From: Torreya grandis
Taxonomy: Eukaryota > Streptophyta > Pinopsida > Cupressales > Taxaceae
NCBI GenBank assembly: GCA_037957365.1
Contig: JARHVA010000316.1
Location: 682,001 to 746,000 of the forward strand
DNA length: 64,000 bases
Direction of reading: 5' to 3'
Positions 23,508-36,599 of this stretch are shown here, piece after piece. Position 1 is the first letter of the stretch; every line of letters starts with the position of its first letter. The notes beneath the pieces are model-generated. The model did not search any database and was not told the origin of the DNA. It saw only the letters and a program-made list of their open reading frames with translations. The position numbers and the translations under genes are program-made.

Positions 23508-24945
23508 TTATTTTCTTTTGAGATCAAAAATGAAATTTCCAATGTCTTCTTTATGACAAGCCAACTTGTGTTTCCATACCATTGATTGCAATGGGTATAC
23601 CTTTGATGGGATGTCCTCTACGTCGGCCACATGAATTTGCCTCCACTCGAACGAGTCTGAGCAAAACATGTATTCGACACCTATGAACTCTTCTTGTCCT
23701 TGAATGCCCATTGAATACTGGTTCTTCATGTTGTTGAGTGTCATCAAGAAATCATTGGCTATTGATTCTTTGCTTTTTGCCTTTTGATATCCATTATCTA
23801 TTGGCTCATCTCCTTCAAATTCTAGCTTTATTTCATCATCATGCTCTGTGATGACTGCATTCTCTTAAAAGTATGAATCTGAAAGCTGGCTTGATTTTTG
23901 CATATTCAGATGAGTGTCACAGTCATCTTCTCCATATCCAGCCAATTCATAGCCTTCTCGAAGGATAGTGTCACATGTCTCAATGGCTTGATCTAGGGAG
24001 TGTCCATGTTCCTCCGTATCTTCTTGCAAGACGAGTAAAAAGTCAGAAATGATTTCTTCTTTGTCTAAAGTGAAGAAAAAAGCTTGTGGCTTATCTTCTT
24101 GCTCATCAAAGGGGAAATCTATGGTGATTTCCTTCTCATATGTACATATGGAATCCTCTTGGCTAGCCAAGAATTGAGCATATTCCTCCACGTACTCAGT
24201 TACTTCCTTCAAAATATACTCTTTTTCAAAAGGGGGTGAAGAAGGCTGTGATGGAAAATAAGAAGCTTTTTGAGTAAGGGACTTGAGGGGAAAGTGAGAG
24301 TTTGGGGTCCTCTTGACTTGATGCTATCATAGATTCTACATTATTAGGGAAATGATCTTGATAAGTCTGACCTTGTTCATGAACAGGGGTGGCATATGTT
24401 TGATATGGGGTTTGTGGTGGTGTATATGAAGTTTGGTAGACTTGGTAAGGGTGGTTATCATGAGCACTTAGTCTCTCTTCTAAGAATGCAATCAATCCAC
24501 ACACTTCTAACATCACATATGTAAGTTCTTACCAATTTGCCCTTTTAATGGGATCCCTCTCACTTTTGATCAGGTCTATCAATTCCCTCACTTGATAGAT
24601 GACATGACAAGGTATTTCTTGGCCATATTTCCTTTTGCTGTCAAGATCTAACACATATTTTTTAAATCCCAGCATTGCTTTTTTGAAAGTGAAAATGAGG
24701 TCAGATTGAGCATAAAACTGGTATAGCTTGTGATCATGTGCATCCTCATCACTTGACATAATCCTGAGAGAATTTTGTCCTTGATTAAACATGTTTGAAG
24801 AATAAGAAGACTCATAGCTATGAGTAACAGAATTATACATACCAAAAGATATTTCTTGATGATACGACTTGATTGGTTGATGACTCATAGTTGTTTTTGG
24901 TGATGATGAAAACCTCCAAAGGATAATTGGCTGAAGAACCACCAA
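23508..24945 (-). pseudogene. Element A ORF1: uncharacterised protein shared with element C
   Basis: First ORF after the PBS. The open frame reaches 24945, but the likely Met is at about 24886-24888 (MSHQPIK), about 100 bases inside the 5' LTR border. The frame runs to 24226, shifts near 24220, and continues 24212-23508 through one stop. Features in order: a helix-rich block with FKKAMLGFKKYVLDLD, IPCHVIYQVRELIDLIKSE, and VCGLIAFLEERLSAHDNHPY; a Tyr/Thr/Pro/Gln-rich stretch (YQTSYTPPQTPYQTYATP); a strongly acidic middle (QEDTEEHGHSL, GYGEDDCDTHL); and a C-terminus with LACHKEDIGNFIFDLKRK. The ORF of element C has the same blocks in the same order. No zinc knuckle or enzyme motif is seen. By position it could be a gag-like structural protein, but that is inference. 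Confidence 0.7.
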
Positions 24946-24970
24946 AATTCTACAACTTTTTGAAAGATTG

Positions 24971-24988
24971 GTCCCACCAGGCGTGCCA
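24971..24988 (-). other. Element A primer-binding site
   Basis: On the minus strand TGGCACGCCTGGTGGGAC, five bases inside the 5' LTR. It sets the direction of the element. Elements B and C have related sites. Confidence 0.85.
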
Positions 24989-24993
24989 AAAAT

Positions 24994-27170
24994 TGTTGAC
25001 GATGTAAAATTGCACTAGGTCTTAGCCAATCAACAATGGAAAGTTTCAAGCTATGGGACAATGCAGCTTGAAACAACCTCCAGGTTTTAAAGAAGCTGGT
25101 CTCCTCTATTTTATGGGTGTTGGGAAAAGGGATAGGAGACTAAACAAAAATGCAAAATGCAAGAATTGAAACCTAACTATGGTGATGCACCTGAGTGTAA
25201 TCCTAATCCTAACCTAAGCACAGTGAGACTATTATGTGATTCTATTACATTTAAGAGTAGACAAGTGCATGATCAATGTAAAAGACTGGGATAATAGAAA
25301 CAGAGGCTCAAAATTGGGGAGTCTTTTGCTGAGATACATGAATTGTCAACAAGAGCATAGTGTTCAATCTTATTAGCAGAATCCTTTACTCACATAAGAG
25401 GCATAGAAGTCACGCACAGTTATGTAGAGCTCCAGATCCCAGAAAACAATACAAAAGCAATTAACATTTCCAATCACAACACTAGAAAATCTATAGCATA
25501 GACTAAATTACAAACGACACAAATAACACCAACCAAGGCATGGAGCTTAAATTTCCTCAATTCATTTGGCCACATAAAGGGCATAGAGACATGCACGATT
25601 ACATCAACTTTACAACTTCAGGAAATCAAGACAAGAACAAATGATATTATTGGTCAAAATTATAGAAGTCTAAACTATGAGAAATTCCCTCCCCGCCCCC
25701 CCTTTTTTTAGATTTTACAATCATGCTTAAATAGCCTTGGATGCATTATTCGATCATCCCCTTTCCCACATAATTTCACTCTATCCTTCACTCGTAGGGG
25801 ATAAATTAGATGGGGCATTCAATGCCTTGGATGCATTCTGGTCTTATCAGGAATTACCCTAACTATGGCATGGTGATCCATGTCTAGTACCTTTTTTTGC
25901 ACCTAAAATTCCTCATTCCATCAACTCTCAGGCTACTCAACTGTCTACTCTACTTCTACTATTAGGGGACAAATGGATGGCATCTTCAATGCTTATAAGC
26001 CCCCAAAAATCTACCTAGCACACTATTCTACCTACTAGGAATAACTTTCACTGAATTTCCCTCCATTTCACTTTAATAGGTAGATGGGCACTTAGCCAAT
26101 TTATGAAAATTCTTTCCTTTTGACTAGGAGGCACAAGAGGGTGACACTTGGCCACTTCCACTTTTCTTTATATTTTGTTGAGGAAAACTCCACCCTCGAC
26201 ACCTGTCGTAGCCTACTTCCTTAATACTTTGCAGCTTTATTTAAACAAAACTCAGTGCGTTCTTTGCCTTGACAATCCTTAAGAAAGGATGGATGCACGT
26301 GGCATCTTCATCTATTGACACTCAACACTTCCTTGGTCTTTTGAAATATCATCTGGGACCCACCATGATCTTTATTCAACAATTGGGCTCGAAGGTGGTT
26401 CCTCGAAGGTTGACATGTGGCGACCTTCGCTACTCTTGGGAAGATATGTGGCATCTTCCGCTCCTCCTTCTGGGGGTATATGGTGCCTTTCGATTTTGTT
26501 GGGGATGGAGTAGAGAGGGACCCAAAAGGTGACACTTGGCAGCCTTCGCTGCACTTCAATACTTAGCAAAATAAATGATGCCTTTATGCATTGAATGGAA
26601 AACATTAGACCTAGGCATTGAAACAAAGGCTCTTGGTAATCGACATGTGGTGGCTTCCATTGCTTCTTCAAAAGGGTAATTCAGGGCCTCCGCAATTGCC
26701 ACCTGGTGCTTTTTGTTCTCTCTATTACTTAGCTTGTTATAATTCTTTGTCAAAAGGTGGAATGAAGCACGGGTGTCTCTATGTTATGTGAATGCTCACA
26801 CATGGTGCATTTCACTTTACTACTACTGGGTATGTGGCACGACCTGTGGTTTTTTGGAAAGCTACAAAAGGGGCCTTGGGAGTTGCCAGCTATCCATCTT
26901 CATCTCTCAAAGGCTGACACGTGGCCTCTTCCACTTGAATCCAATACTTAGGCAAAAATTGAAGTGAAAATAACAAAAGAGGTAAATAGGGACCGTGCTC
27001 TGAGGATGACACTTGGCAACTTCTGCTTGACTTTGACACTTAGGCAAAATGAACTCATCTTCTGCTTCAGAACTCTGCAGCTCATCCAAGATGTGCAGGA
27101 ACCAAAATTGCAACACTTGAATCAAAGATAAATAAATTAAATACAGTGTAGAGTAAGAAATTACTCTACA
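24994..27170 (-). repeat. Element A 5' LTR (in sense)
   Basis: Plus-strand ends TGTTGACGATG and TTACTCTACA. It matches 17085-19263 end to end and keeps the canonical TG. It carries the same motif array (26296-26303 CACGTGGC, 26414-26421 CATGTGGC, 26445-26452 TATGTGGC, 26831-26838 TATGTGGC, 26918-26925 CACGTGGC) and the terminal hairpin at 27147-27170. The C run is broken here (CCCTCCCCGCCCCCCC at about 25687). Confidence 0.93.
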
Positions 27171-27175
27171 ATAAC
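27171..27175. repeat. TSD of element A (right)
   Basis: ATAAC directly after the LTR CA, identical to 17080-17084. Confidence 0.9.
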
Positions 27176-29479
27176 CAAAGTTGGTCACTATGTTTTTCCA
27201 AAAACATAGACCTGAGACCTACTTTTTCAAAGTTTTTTGTTTCTAACTCAAAAGGGCTTCAAAGCTAGAGGACATGCTAATAATTTTGCTGTAGGAACAA
27301 GTAGGATATTTGTTCAAAACATGTTTAAATCACTTTTGTATGCTTAAAAATTGATTAGGAACTTAGTTTTGGATGTTTACCAAAGGATTTAGGTGTTTTT
27401 GGTGAATGATTTTTAAATTTTACAACTAAGACTAAGAGGTCAAATGAACACCACCAAACATTTCATTTGGGTTTAAAATTGACCACACTTATCAATTTCT
27501 ATTTGCAATAAGTTGTTTAATCAAATCTTGTTTGGAAAAAAGAGGAATGTTGCATGTATGTTCTTCCATGTGTCCCCTATAGGGAACCCTTGGAATCAAA
27601 AGCACCATTTCTATTGCAAATATTCTAGTTCAAGGCTTAGAAAGAAAATCATCTAAAGTACTCCCCAAAAAATTGTCAAAGTTTGGGTGATCTTGAAAAT
27701 GACCCTAAAGTCCTTTTACTTTCATACTTTATTTATTTATGCATCTTGTGTTGCAAGGGGGACTTCATCACCTTCCATAATTTCTTTAGGGAAGCTTTGA
27801 CCTAGGGTTTCATCTCCTGAAATTGATTTCATTTGATTCCTTTAGAGTTACAATGGGACATAGTGGTACTTTAGAAATCACACTACACTGAGCAAACAAT
27901 AAGATGTAGTGGTTATAAAAAGGACTCGAACTTTTTATAAAAATCCAAGTGACAAACCCAAAATTTGTGCTTCTCTTTTGCATTGCTTGGTGTGAAAGTT
28001 ATTGTGTAATTGATTTCCCTAGATCATTCAAAAAATTGTTAGATTTTAGACAAATCGCCACTTGCCAAGGAAGTATTATTGGTGCAAGGTGCACCTCAAG
28101 ATCCATGTAATAGTACTGTCATGAGAGAAGGGGGTGTATAAAAACCCTACTATATAATGCATATTTAATTTTAGATGAACACTTAAAATATTCTCAAATG
28201 ATGTATATTGATGGATTTCAATAATACCAAGCAACCTTGTTAGTTTAGGATATAAGAATGATTAATTAGTTGGTCTTGTCCTAGATTAAAGTATTGTTTA
28301 AAGTCAAAACTTGGTGTAAACAAACAATCTAAACTAAACACATGGTCCTCATTTTCCTTTGAACAAGGAGGCGTTATGATACTCGCATGAGATCATCAAT
28401 TTGCCTTGTTCAAATTTCATCAAAGTCTTGAGAGTCATATCATCGACTTTTGCATAGTTATGCTACCCAATTGAGTTTATACCTTTATCTATGTTGTTTA
28501 ATTCCTTCACTTATGATCCAAATTTGGAATTACACCTTTACAGGTTTATAGGGTTGATGTGTTAAGTGGGTTCGCCATTTTCACTAAACTTGAGGGAACT
28601 TAGGTTTAATTTCCAATTTAGGTTGAAGGCCATTTAAGACTCATAATCATTATCATTACTTGATAGACTTAAGCCATTTTTTGCTAAACACTTTTACTTT
28701 AAGTCTATACACCATGACATTTTGAGTTAAGAAATGTAGTGTTATGCTGTCAAAATTATAGGAAACCAATCTTTGCCTTAGAGAGTTTATTAAAACAAAC
28801 CTTTTTATCATACCTTTTTGGGTAGTATAGTATCGTTACACTACCCAAAACATTTCAAACATTATTTCATAGCCCGTTTTGTATAGAGTTCTAAATTTGT
28901 TCCTACATTTTCATCTCAATCCAAGAGTACTTTTGATCCTTTATCTAAAGCATAGTTATACTGTTCACCTTTGTCTAGCCTATTTGTAAAAAGAACCAAG
29001 TTTTATACCATTATTTATTAGAAAATAAACTATTACTAAAGTGCCTTTTGTTTCATACCTTATACCTATTTGATCAAGTTCATGATTGAGAATCGAATGC
29101 CTAGTGTTTTTTAGAAGTGTTTCAAGTCCTTTAGATTAAAAATTTCATCTATTTTCAAAGTCTAGCTTTTGATGTCATTTGGCCAAGAGTCCTAGCACAT
29201 GCCTTGTTTCAGCCTAGCTTTTGACATCGCATTTGGCCAAAAGACCTAGCAACTTTTAATTTCCTAGATTAGACTGATTTGAAACACTTCGACCTTAGAA
29301 TTTGGCATTTTGATTTTTCGGTCCATTTACTTACTTATCTTTATGTGATTAGTGAAACGTTAGACATTTTATGCTAGCTTGTTTCCTCACAAATATTTGT
29401 ATAAACCTTTTGATCCTTTTGACAAATCTAGACCAAGTTGAAGGCATCATTTACTTTAGATTCTATCCTTTTTTAGAGT
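27176..29479 (+). other. Element B leader, second part
   Basis: About 2.3 kb before gag with no sustained coding frame. A near-duplicate phrase CTAGCTTTTGAYRTC...CATTTGGCCAARAG...CCTAGCA occurs at about 29162 and 29213. Otherwise I see nothing specific. Confidence 0.55.
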
Positions 29480-32400
29480 TTGTATAAATCTTTGACATTT
29501 TATCACAAAGCATTAACTATGAATCCCAACATGTATTCCTACACTTGTAGTGGATTCATATACAATCTAGGGATTAGTAATATAGTTGTGCAAGAAGAAA
29601 TGGTGCAAGACCCCTATGCAAATAATATTACTTATGAGACAAAGTCTTATCACTCTTATAATACTCAATCAGGGGCACAAATCCAAGATTCATTAGATAA
29701 CTATTTGGTTAACACACCACCTTACATATATTAGAACCAACAGAAAATCACATAATACCTAGCTAAAATACGTATAATGGATGAGCCAACTCTTCAACAA
29801 TCATATTATACTAATATAGCTTCCATGTATGATCCATTTTTATTTGAGCGGCATTTATTAGAGAATAAAGATGAGATTTTGGTTAGAGCCATAGAGGTAG
29901 GGGCCAAGTTTCTAGTAGACTTTTCCCATAAAAATTTACCAAGTCTAGTAAGAATGCCCCACAATATCATTTACGATAAATAAGGTTCTTCTATCAATCC
30001 TATGTCTCTAGTCCAAACAACGTATTAAGACCCTAATATATCCGATCAAGGCAAAAATGTCATGGAAGATCACTTTAACCAAATGTAAACAACATATCAA
30101 ACCTACCTAAATTTAGCACATGATTTCAATCAGATACACATGGTAAGTAAGCCTCTCATTGACCCAGTAACTTCAATGGGAGTGTTGTTAGACTTAACTG
30201 GACAAGATAATTTGAGTTTCAACCCATTCATACAAACTTCTTCGATAGATAACTTGATGCGTATGCCAATTATTAAAGAAGTTTCTTTAGCCTCTACACT
30301 AAATAATGAGCCAAACGTAGTAGAGAATGTGCAAAAAATGTCCAATCTTGATCAAAGTGATACTAACACACAAACAACTAGCCAAAAATATGTGCCTGTA
30401 GTTAATCCCATGAGCAGATCATCATACCAAGGAATATAAGTTTTTGCACCCCAACCTCAACCAGTTACTTCCTCAAGTGTATAACCTATGGGATAAGGTA
30501 GTCAAAAAATGACCAATGTCATGCCTCAATGACATAATGTGTTGAATCCTACTCCTCAATAAGTAATGAGTAGTATTCCATAGCAACATACACAACCTAG
30601 TATATCAATGCAAAAGAATAAAAATACATTGCCACCTCAATCAAGGGCAACTAATATTCTACCTCACTAGGTAATGACAAACATACTTCTTCAATCACAA
30701 ACAATATGCCAATTCAAAACCAAGTAATGACTAGTCAATAGTGTGTAAATACTAGTCAATGATAGATGCTAAATCTATAACCTACTTTCACTTTCTCACA
30801 AGGATTCATATAATAAGGAGGTCCCCATGTTTTTTAGGTACCTACTAGAAAATCATTGGTTCAAACTGTGCCACAAATATAGAGATAGGGTCTTGGTCCA
30901 TAAGTTCCTACTCAATAACAAGGTTTGATTAATCGGTAGCATGTCCCTTTTCAACCATAGAAGGTATAGTATAGTTATATCCCCCCATCCCAGCGACAAA
31001 ATCCTCAAAGTCAAACTTTTATCACTAACCCAAACTAAAATATTACGTAGCCAAATATACAATTTCATGTACATTCTAATCCACGTATGCATATTCCTAG
31101 TCCATTCCCCATCTAAGACAATATACCTCAAAAAGTGTCTCTATCATACCTTGGTCAAAGTGTCCCACTTGTGACCTCTCAACCATTTACCCAAACCAAC
31201 ATTCTCCCTCAAATCAATATCCCTTCCAGTTTCTTATCCCAATAATTACAACAGATGAAGGATGCAATTGCTATAATTCAAGATGGGAAGCAGATTAAAA
31301 TGTTTAAATTAGATGACGTATGTTCCTATCCATTCAACATGGAGTATTTATAGATACCATTTCCTCTAGGATATGAACCACCAAAATTTGATAAATACAA
31401 AGGGAAAGGTGATCCTAAGGCTCATTTGACTGAATTCTTTCTCACATGTCAACCAGTGGCATATAACGACATATACTTTTTGTTGTTGTTTCCAAGGAGC
31501 TTGGCTAGATAAGCCTTGGAGTGGTTTTTGAAGTTGCCCAAGAATTCAATAACAGACTTTGATGATCTTTCAGATAAATTTGTGTAGTATTTTTCCTATA
31601 ATCTTGAGCATGAGATTTATTAGTGGACTTGACACAAGAAAAGAAAAAATATGGTGAGAGTTTTGCAAATTATTTACAGTGATGGAGAACCCTTGCAAGC
31701 CATTTCACCCATAGTTTACTAGATAAACAATTAGCCATTGTGTTTACTAAAAATTTGCATAGTGAAATAGCCTATCATCTAGAACTGTAATGTGCACATA
31801 TGTTCAAGGAGATCATTGATAAAAGTTTGTTGATCGAGTGGGAAATCATCAATAAAGGATTCATCAAGCTTAATTTAACTAATCAAAATCAAGGTACCAA
31901 CTAGGGAAATGACCAACATCCCATCCAAGCGTAAGCATCACAATCAGCACAGGCCAATAACCAAGAAAGACTGAAGCAATTTAACCATAATAAGAATGTT
32001 ATGGGAAATGGAGTAACTAAATCTCATCATGTCCAAACTGTGTCGACATCATATATACCACCTTTTTAGCTTACTCCTATCCAATAACCTATCCAACCAA
32101 TGCTATAAGCATAACAACCAAAACCTATACAATAAATACAACCATTACTATTACAAACCCCTCCTCCTAAGAGACTCGTGCCTCCACATCTTGTCTTTAG
32201 TGACCTAGAAGAACCTGTTGAATCTATATTTTTCAAGCTTGCTACCACTAATCTAATTAGTTGGCCTATACCAAAGAATTATTTTCAAGGTATTCCTTAC
32301 CTTGATTGGTACCATGAAAATGAATTTTGTGACTATCATCTGGTTAATCGACATAATATATGAAGATGTGTCCAAATCAAGCATTTAATTTAGAATATGC

Positions 32401-32720
32401 TAAATAACAAGGAGATAACATTGGATAATGATTATTCCACTTCCAATCAAACTCTTGAGATTTATCAAAACCTTTTTCCTAGACATCACAATTAGTAATA
32501 GCAAAATAATCAAAACAATAAAATAATCAGCAACAATAACAAAAATAACGGCTAGTGCAACAACAAAATCAAAGGCCAAACCAATAGACTCAACAAAATC
32601 AGTAGTATAATCCACAATGATAGAATAATGGACAAAACCAAGGTCAAAATGGTAACAACTAACAAACCTACCATGCAGTTGCACATAACTACAATAGGGT
32701 TGTAGGTCATACTGTAGGAG
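29480..32720 (+). pseudogene. Element B gag remnant
   Basis: The frame starts near 29480-29520 and can be followed with stops. 29480-30640 (frame 2) is an Asn/Gln/Ser/Pro-rich N-terminal region with open parts 29480-29734, 29777-29983 and 30140-30439. From about 30660 to 31620 (frame 1) comes the gag domain: IPFPLGYEPPKFDKYKGKGD, then PKAHLTEFF and a DFDDLSDKFV block. A frameshift near 31620 leads into frame 3 with QEKKKYGESFANYLQ and LDKQLAIVFTKNLH. Near 32322-32370 is a zinc-knuckle-like C-x2-H-x4-H-x4-C (FCDYHLVNRHN...RC). After it the frame dissolves into an Asn/Gln-rich linker to about 32720. The true start Met is uncertain. It is a nucleocapsid-type protein that would bind element RNA. 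Confidence 0.78.
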
Positions 32721-33269
32721 GTAGCATTAATACCATCTCCATTAATCTTAGACAAGCACAAATCAGCCTAGACCATTGCTAAACAATACTATTTAGTAGA
32801 ATCACATGGATAATCCTTCTTTGACCTAGGATGCATACAAGTAAACCAAAAAACTAGATCTTCCACTTTTGGATCTTATAGTGACAACTCGTTCTTGCCA
32901 GGTGACCACATGCAAGTGCACTGACAATTGAGACTTATTTTGTCTAGTCCCATGCCATTTCCAACATTAGTTAGTAATATTGGTTTGATATTTATCCTAA
33001 TAGTGCAATCACAACTCAGAGGTTGAAGATTACTATCCCAGGCCAACAACCATCTGCCACTTTGCCTGTTATTCAACCAATCATTCAACCTTAAAATAAA
33101 CCATTCACTACTGACCAAAATAACAACTTTGATATTGTGGAATAATTATAGAAGACACCAACACAAATTTCTATCTTATATTTTCTATCAATGTCAATAA
33201 TCCACAAAAAAAATCTTCAATGAGTTTTAACCTAATCCACTGTTGCTAGAGACATATCCCCTAATAAAT

Positions 33270-33760
33270 TTCAAGCTTTGGTTGGACACCTAGCTCCAAC
33301 CCAACAAGTCACATTCAACCAAAGTGATATGTCCACCCTTGGCCCACTCTATAACAATCCATTATACATAGAAGTTTATATAATATGGCATATAATGAAA
33401 CATGTCCTTATAGACAATAGATCTGGCTTCAACAGAGTGTCTCTCAAGCTCATCAAGCTTCTTGGGTACACAATGATAGATCTCCAGCCAAAAATAATAA
33501 CTATCAAAGCCTATGATAATCAAGAAGGAGAATCCTAAGGCACCATTAGTTTTCTAGTTATCATTGGGCCTTTGACCCATGATACACTTTATCATGTACT
33601 TGATTTAGAGTTATCATACAACATACTTTTAGGTAGGCCATGGTTACATGAGATTCATGCATCCCCGTCAACACTGCATCAATGTATCAAGTTTTCTCAC
33701 TCAAGGATGGAAGTGAATATTCCAAGAGATTTACACCCATATGAACACTGAAATCATCTT
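33270..33760 (+). pseudogene. Element B aspartic protease remnant
   Basis: Frame 2 shows KHVLIDNRSGFNRVSLKLIK (about 33400-33460), then GPLTHDTLYHVLDLELSYNI, LLGRPWLHEIHASPSTLHQC and IKFSH. The active-site motif D-N-G-S has become D-N-R-S, so a key Gly is lost. One stop lies at 33536. The second hydrophobic-Gly motif (NILLGRPWLH) is well kept. It follows the gag linker directly and reads on toward RT in the same frame to about 34500. Confidence 0.82.
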
Positions 33761-35090
33761 GAGGTTGAGTTTTAAAGCTATAATTATTAGTATGGCATGA
33801 ATCCAAGTTCCAAGTAGGATAAATGAAAGGCTATACTTATTGATCCTTCATCAGATAATTGCATATATCTTAATACCTTGGATTCCCTTTCCCACATGCT
33901 ACATCTTGAAGCTTCTAATCATTTCACCATTTCAGATAATGAATCAGGAGAGTATGTGACTCATGATAAATTTCATATCACCAATTTTCCTTAGAATCTA
34001 AAAACCTTTGGATGACCTAAATTCATCTTGCATAGGCATTGGCAATAAAAGAACAAAGATAAGGAACCTGTCACATTTGTACTAGCATCTGGCTTAAAAC
34101 CTAACCCTCTTGAAGGAGATGAATCATGATTATAAAATGACAATCAAGCTGATTTTTATAAAAATACAAAGTATTCTATTCCTAATAGGATCATGGAGTG
34201 TCACAATTATGAAGGAAGAGGCCTCAGACTGAATCAAAAAGGAACCATCGAGTCAATTTTGATGACTAAGTATGAGAGACGTTATGGGATTAGATTTAAA
34301 ATGCTTGGGGGTGACCCCACACATCTTATTCAAACTCCATCACCAATGACTAGTGATGATGACATTGACAGTGAAGTAGAGTCTGATCATAGACTCACTA
34401 TTGATGACCTAGCTGAAACTAATCTATTTGATAATAATGCCATTTTTACCCTTAACCTTGCCATTCATCGCAACCCATTGCCATTATATTATCCCTAAAT
34501 GATAGATTGGGACCAATAAGAATCTAGTCTACTGATTAATGAGCTTCATAATGATGAGGCATTCTATAATTTATTAGGCCTTAGAGACAATGTTCCATTG
34601 GGAGATCACAAATCAGGATTCTCAATCACATTAGATCTTGCAACCTATTTTGGAGAGCGGGTGAACACCCTTAGCCAAAAAAAATAATTAAAACATTGAG
34701 GTCCCAAAGTGAAAACATTTTTGAGGCACTTTTTAACCAGGAAAAAAGTAAAGATAAAGGCCAGTCTAGTGGTGAAAACTTATTTTAGGTGCTATTAGAT
34801 GGGGGTGTTCATTCTTCTTTGAATTTAGATCAGGAGACCACTAATGAGAAACTTGTCCGAGGATCTGAGTTCAATTTTGAGCAATAATAAGTTTTTGATC
34901 AAATACTCCAAGAATTTATGACTATTTTTGTTACATGGCCAAATCTCCCATTAGGGGACTTAGATTCATCATGCCTAGGAGAAGTTGAAGAGCAAGTCCT
35001 AACAGAGGACCCTGAGATAATCCAAAATTTCAAGTCATTGCCTGCTATCTTAGAAGATAGTTAGACCTTTCTAGTCAAAGATACAATAGA
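33761..35090 (+). pseudogene. Element B pro-RT linker
   Basis: The protease frame continues with a few stops. The open part 34193-34498 begins MECHNYEGRGLRLNQKGTI and is acidic further on (DDDIDSEVESDHR). A further block LLGLRDNVPLGDHKSGFSI lies near 34580. Linkers of this kind vary strongly between Tat-type elements and I assign no function. Confidence 0.6.
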
Positions 35091-35099
35091 GGTAAATAT

Positions 35100-35990
35100 T
35101 GGGACTCCATTAGACCTGAAATGGATAATATTAGAAGTATCTCTCACTGAGGAGGAATATGACATCTTTGCAGTTCCACTAAGAGAGTTTATGGATATTT
35201 TTGCTTGGGCCTATTCTGACATGCTAGGTTTAGATCTTGCCTTGGTTTTGCACCGCCTTGTGGTTAATCCTGACGTCAAACTGGTAAAACAAAAGTTACG
35301 TAAGATGCATTCTAACATTTCTATATTGGTAAAGAAAGAGTTGGAAAAACTCTTAGAATCAACATGTATCTAATCCATTGACTACTCAGAATGGATCTCT
35401 AATGTAGTACCTATTAGTAAAAATCCTGAAGGAATCAAAATTTGAATAGTTTTTGAGACATCAAAAAATCTTGTCCTAAAGATGATTTTCTATTACCTAA
35501 TATCGACATGATCATTAAATCTATGATAGGTTATGAAATTCTTTCACTCATAGATAGCTTTTTAGGATACAATCAGATCAGAATAGCACCAAAAAATCAA
35601 CATAAAATAATGTTTACCACTCCATGGGGAACATTTTACTATCAGGTGATGCCATTTGGCCTTAAGAATGTGGGAGCTACATATCAAAGATCCATGACTA
35701 TGATATTACATGATATGATGCATGATATTGTTGAATATTATGTTGATGACATATTAGGAAAATCTAAGACCAAGGCCAACCATTCACCAGTGCTACGTAA
35801 GATATTTGAAAGACTATGAGAGTACAAAGTCAGACTCAATTTGAAAAAATGTGTGTTTGGTGTAATTTTAGGCAAATTACTTAGATTCATCATGTCTCAT
35901 CGAGGTATTGAAATCAGTCTAGCTAAAGTCCATGCTATAACCGAGATGCCATCACAAACCAATTTAAAGCAACTTTGTAGTTTATAGGGT
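35100..35990 (+). pseudogene. Element B reverse transcriptase remnant
   Basis: The N-terminal part (35191-35373, frame 1) has MDIFAWAYSDMLGLD and LVKQKLRKMHSNI. A one-base shift near 35460 leads to frame 3, where KSCPKDDFLLPNIDMI, EILSLIDSFLGYNQIRIAPK, FYYQVMPFGLKNVGATYQ and EYYVDDILGKSK follow (35470-35765). The YVDD catalytic box is intact, unlike in D. The thumb part continues in frame with LRFIMSHRGIEIS (about 35880-35915). A stop at 35817-35819 and the frameshift disable it. Confidence 0.88.
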
Positions 35991-35999
35991 AAGATCTAG

Positions 36000-36590
36000 T
36001 CAATTTGACACTTCATCTCTTAGTTAGAAGGCAAGTGCCATCCATTTACACACCATTTAAGGAAATGAGTTGCATTTCATTAGGATGATCACTTACAAAC
36101 AACTTTTCAATAGCTCAAAGACTATCTTGTCAATCTGCCTATTTTATTACCTCCTATGCTAGGAAAGCCATTTTTGTTATACCTATCAGCTTCTAATCAT
36201 GCCTTGGGGGCACTCTTAGTTCAACATGATGATAATGGAAAAGAGCATGTTGTATACTACTTAAGTTGTACCTTGGTTACATATGAACATAACTATGCAC
36301 ATGTTGAAAAAGCTTGTTTAGCCATGGTTTTCACAACTCAAAAACTATGTCATTACATGTTAAATAATAAAACCATGGTCATTTCAAAGGTAGATCCACT
36401 CAAGCATCTACTATATAAAATAGATTTTCAAGGTAGAATGTCTAAATTGATCATGTTTTTTAGTGAGTTTGACACAGAGTATGCCAATAAAAAAACAATC
36501 AAGGGACAAGTTCATGAATATCAACTTGCTGAAGCACCTCTCATGGACACACAACCACTCAAGTTTTAATTTCCTGATGAATCCATCATA
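36000..36590 (+). pseudogene. Element B RNase H (first domain) remnant
   Basis: The same frame as RT is open for 137 codons at 36156-36569. Blocks: KPFLLYLSASNHALGALLVQ, HVVYYLSCTLVTYEHNYAHV, EKACLAMVFTTQKLCHYML and SKVDPLKHLLYKIDFQGRM. The first catalytic Asp position holds Asn (SASNHAL), as in other Tat-type first RNase H domains that have come to act as a connection. The end (TIKGQVHEYQLAEAP) is the usual block before the second RNase H. Confidence 0.85.
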
Positions 36591-36599
36591 ACCATTATT

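Larger units (their letters stand above)
17085..27170 (-). mobile_element. Element A: minus-strand non-autonomous-looking LTR element with two uncharacterised ORFs
   Basis: A is innermost of the nest. LTRs are 17085-19263 (2,179 bases) and 24994-27170 (2,177 bases), with an exact ATAAC TSD. A strong PBS on the minus strand at 24971-24988 makes the right LTR the 5' one. The internal region of 5.7 kb carries ORF1 (23508-24945) and ORF2 (about 19400-23256), both on the minus strand and both broken by stops. I find no protease, RT, RNase H or integrase motif, so it would have needed enzymes from another element. Its LTR pair looks the most similar of the five by eye (roughly one difference per ten bases over the first 150), consistent with being the last insertion. 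The element has no full-length relative in the window, but ORF1 is homologous to the ORF of element C. Confidence 0.92.
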
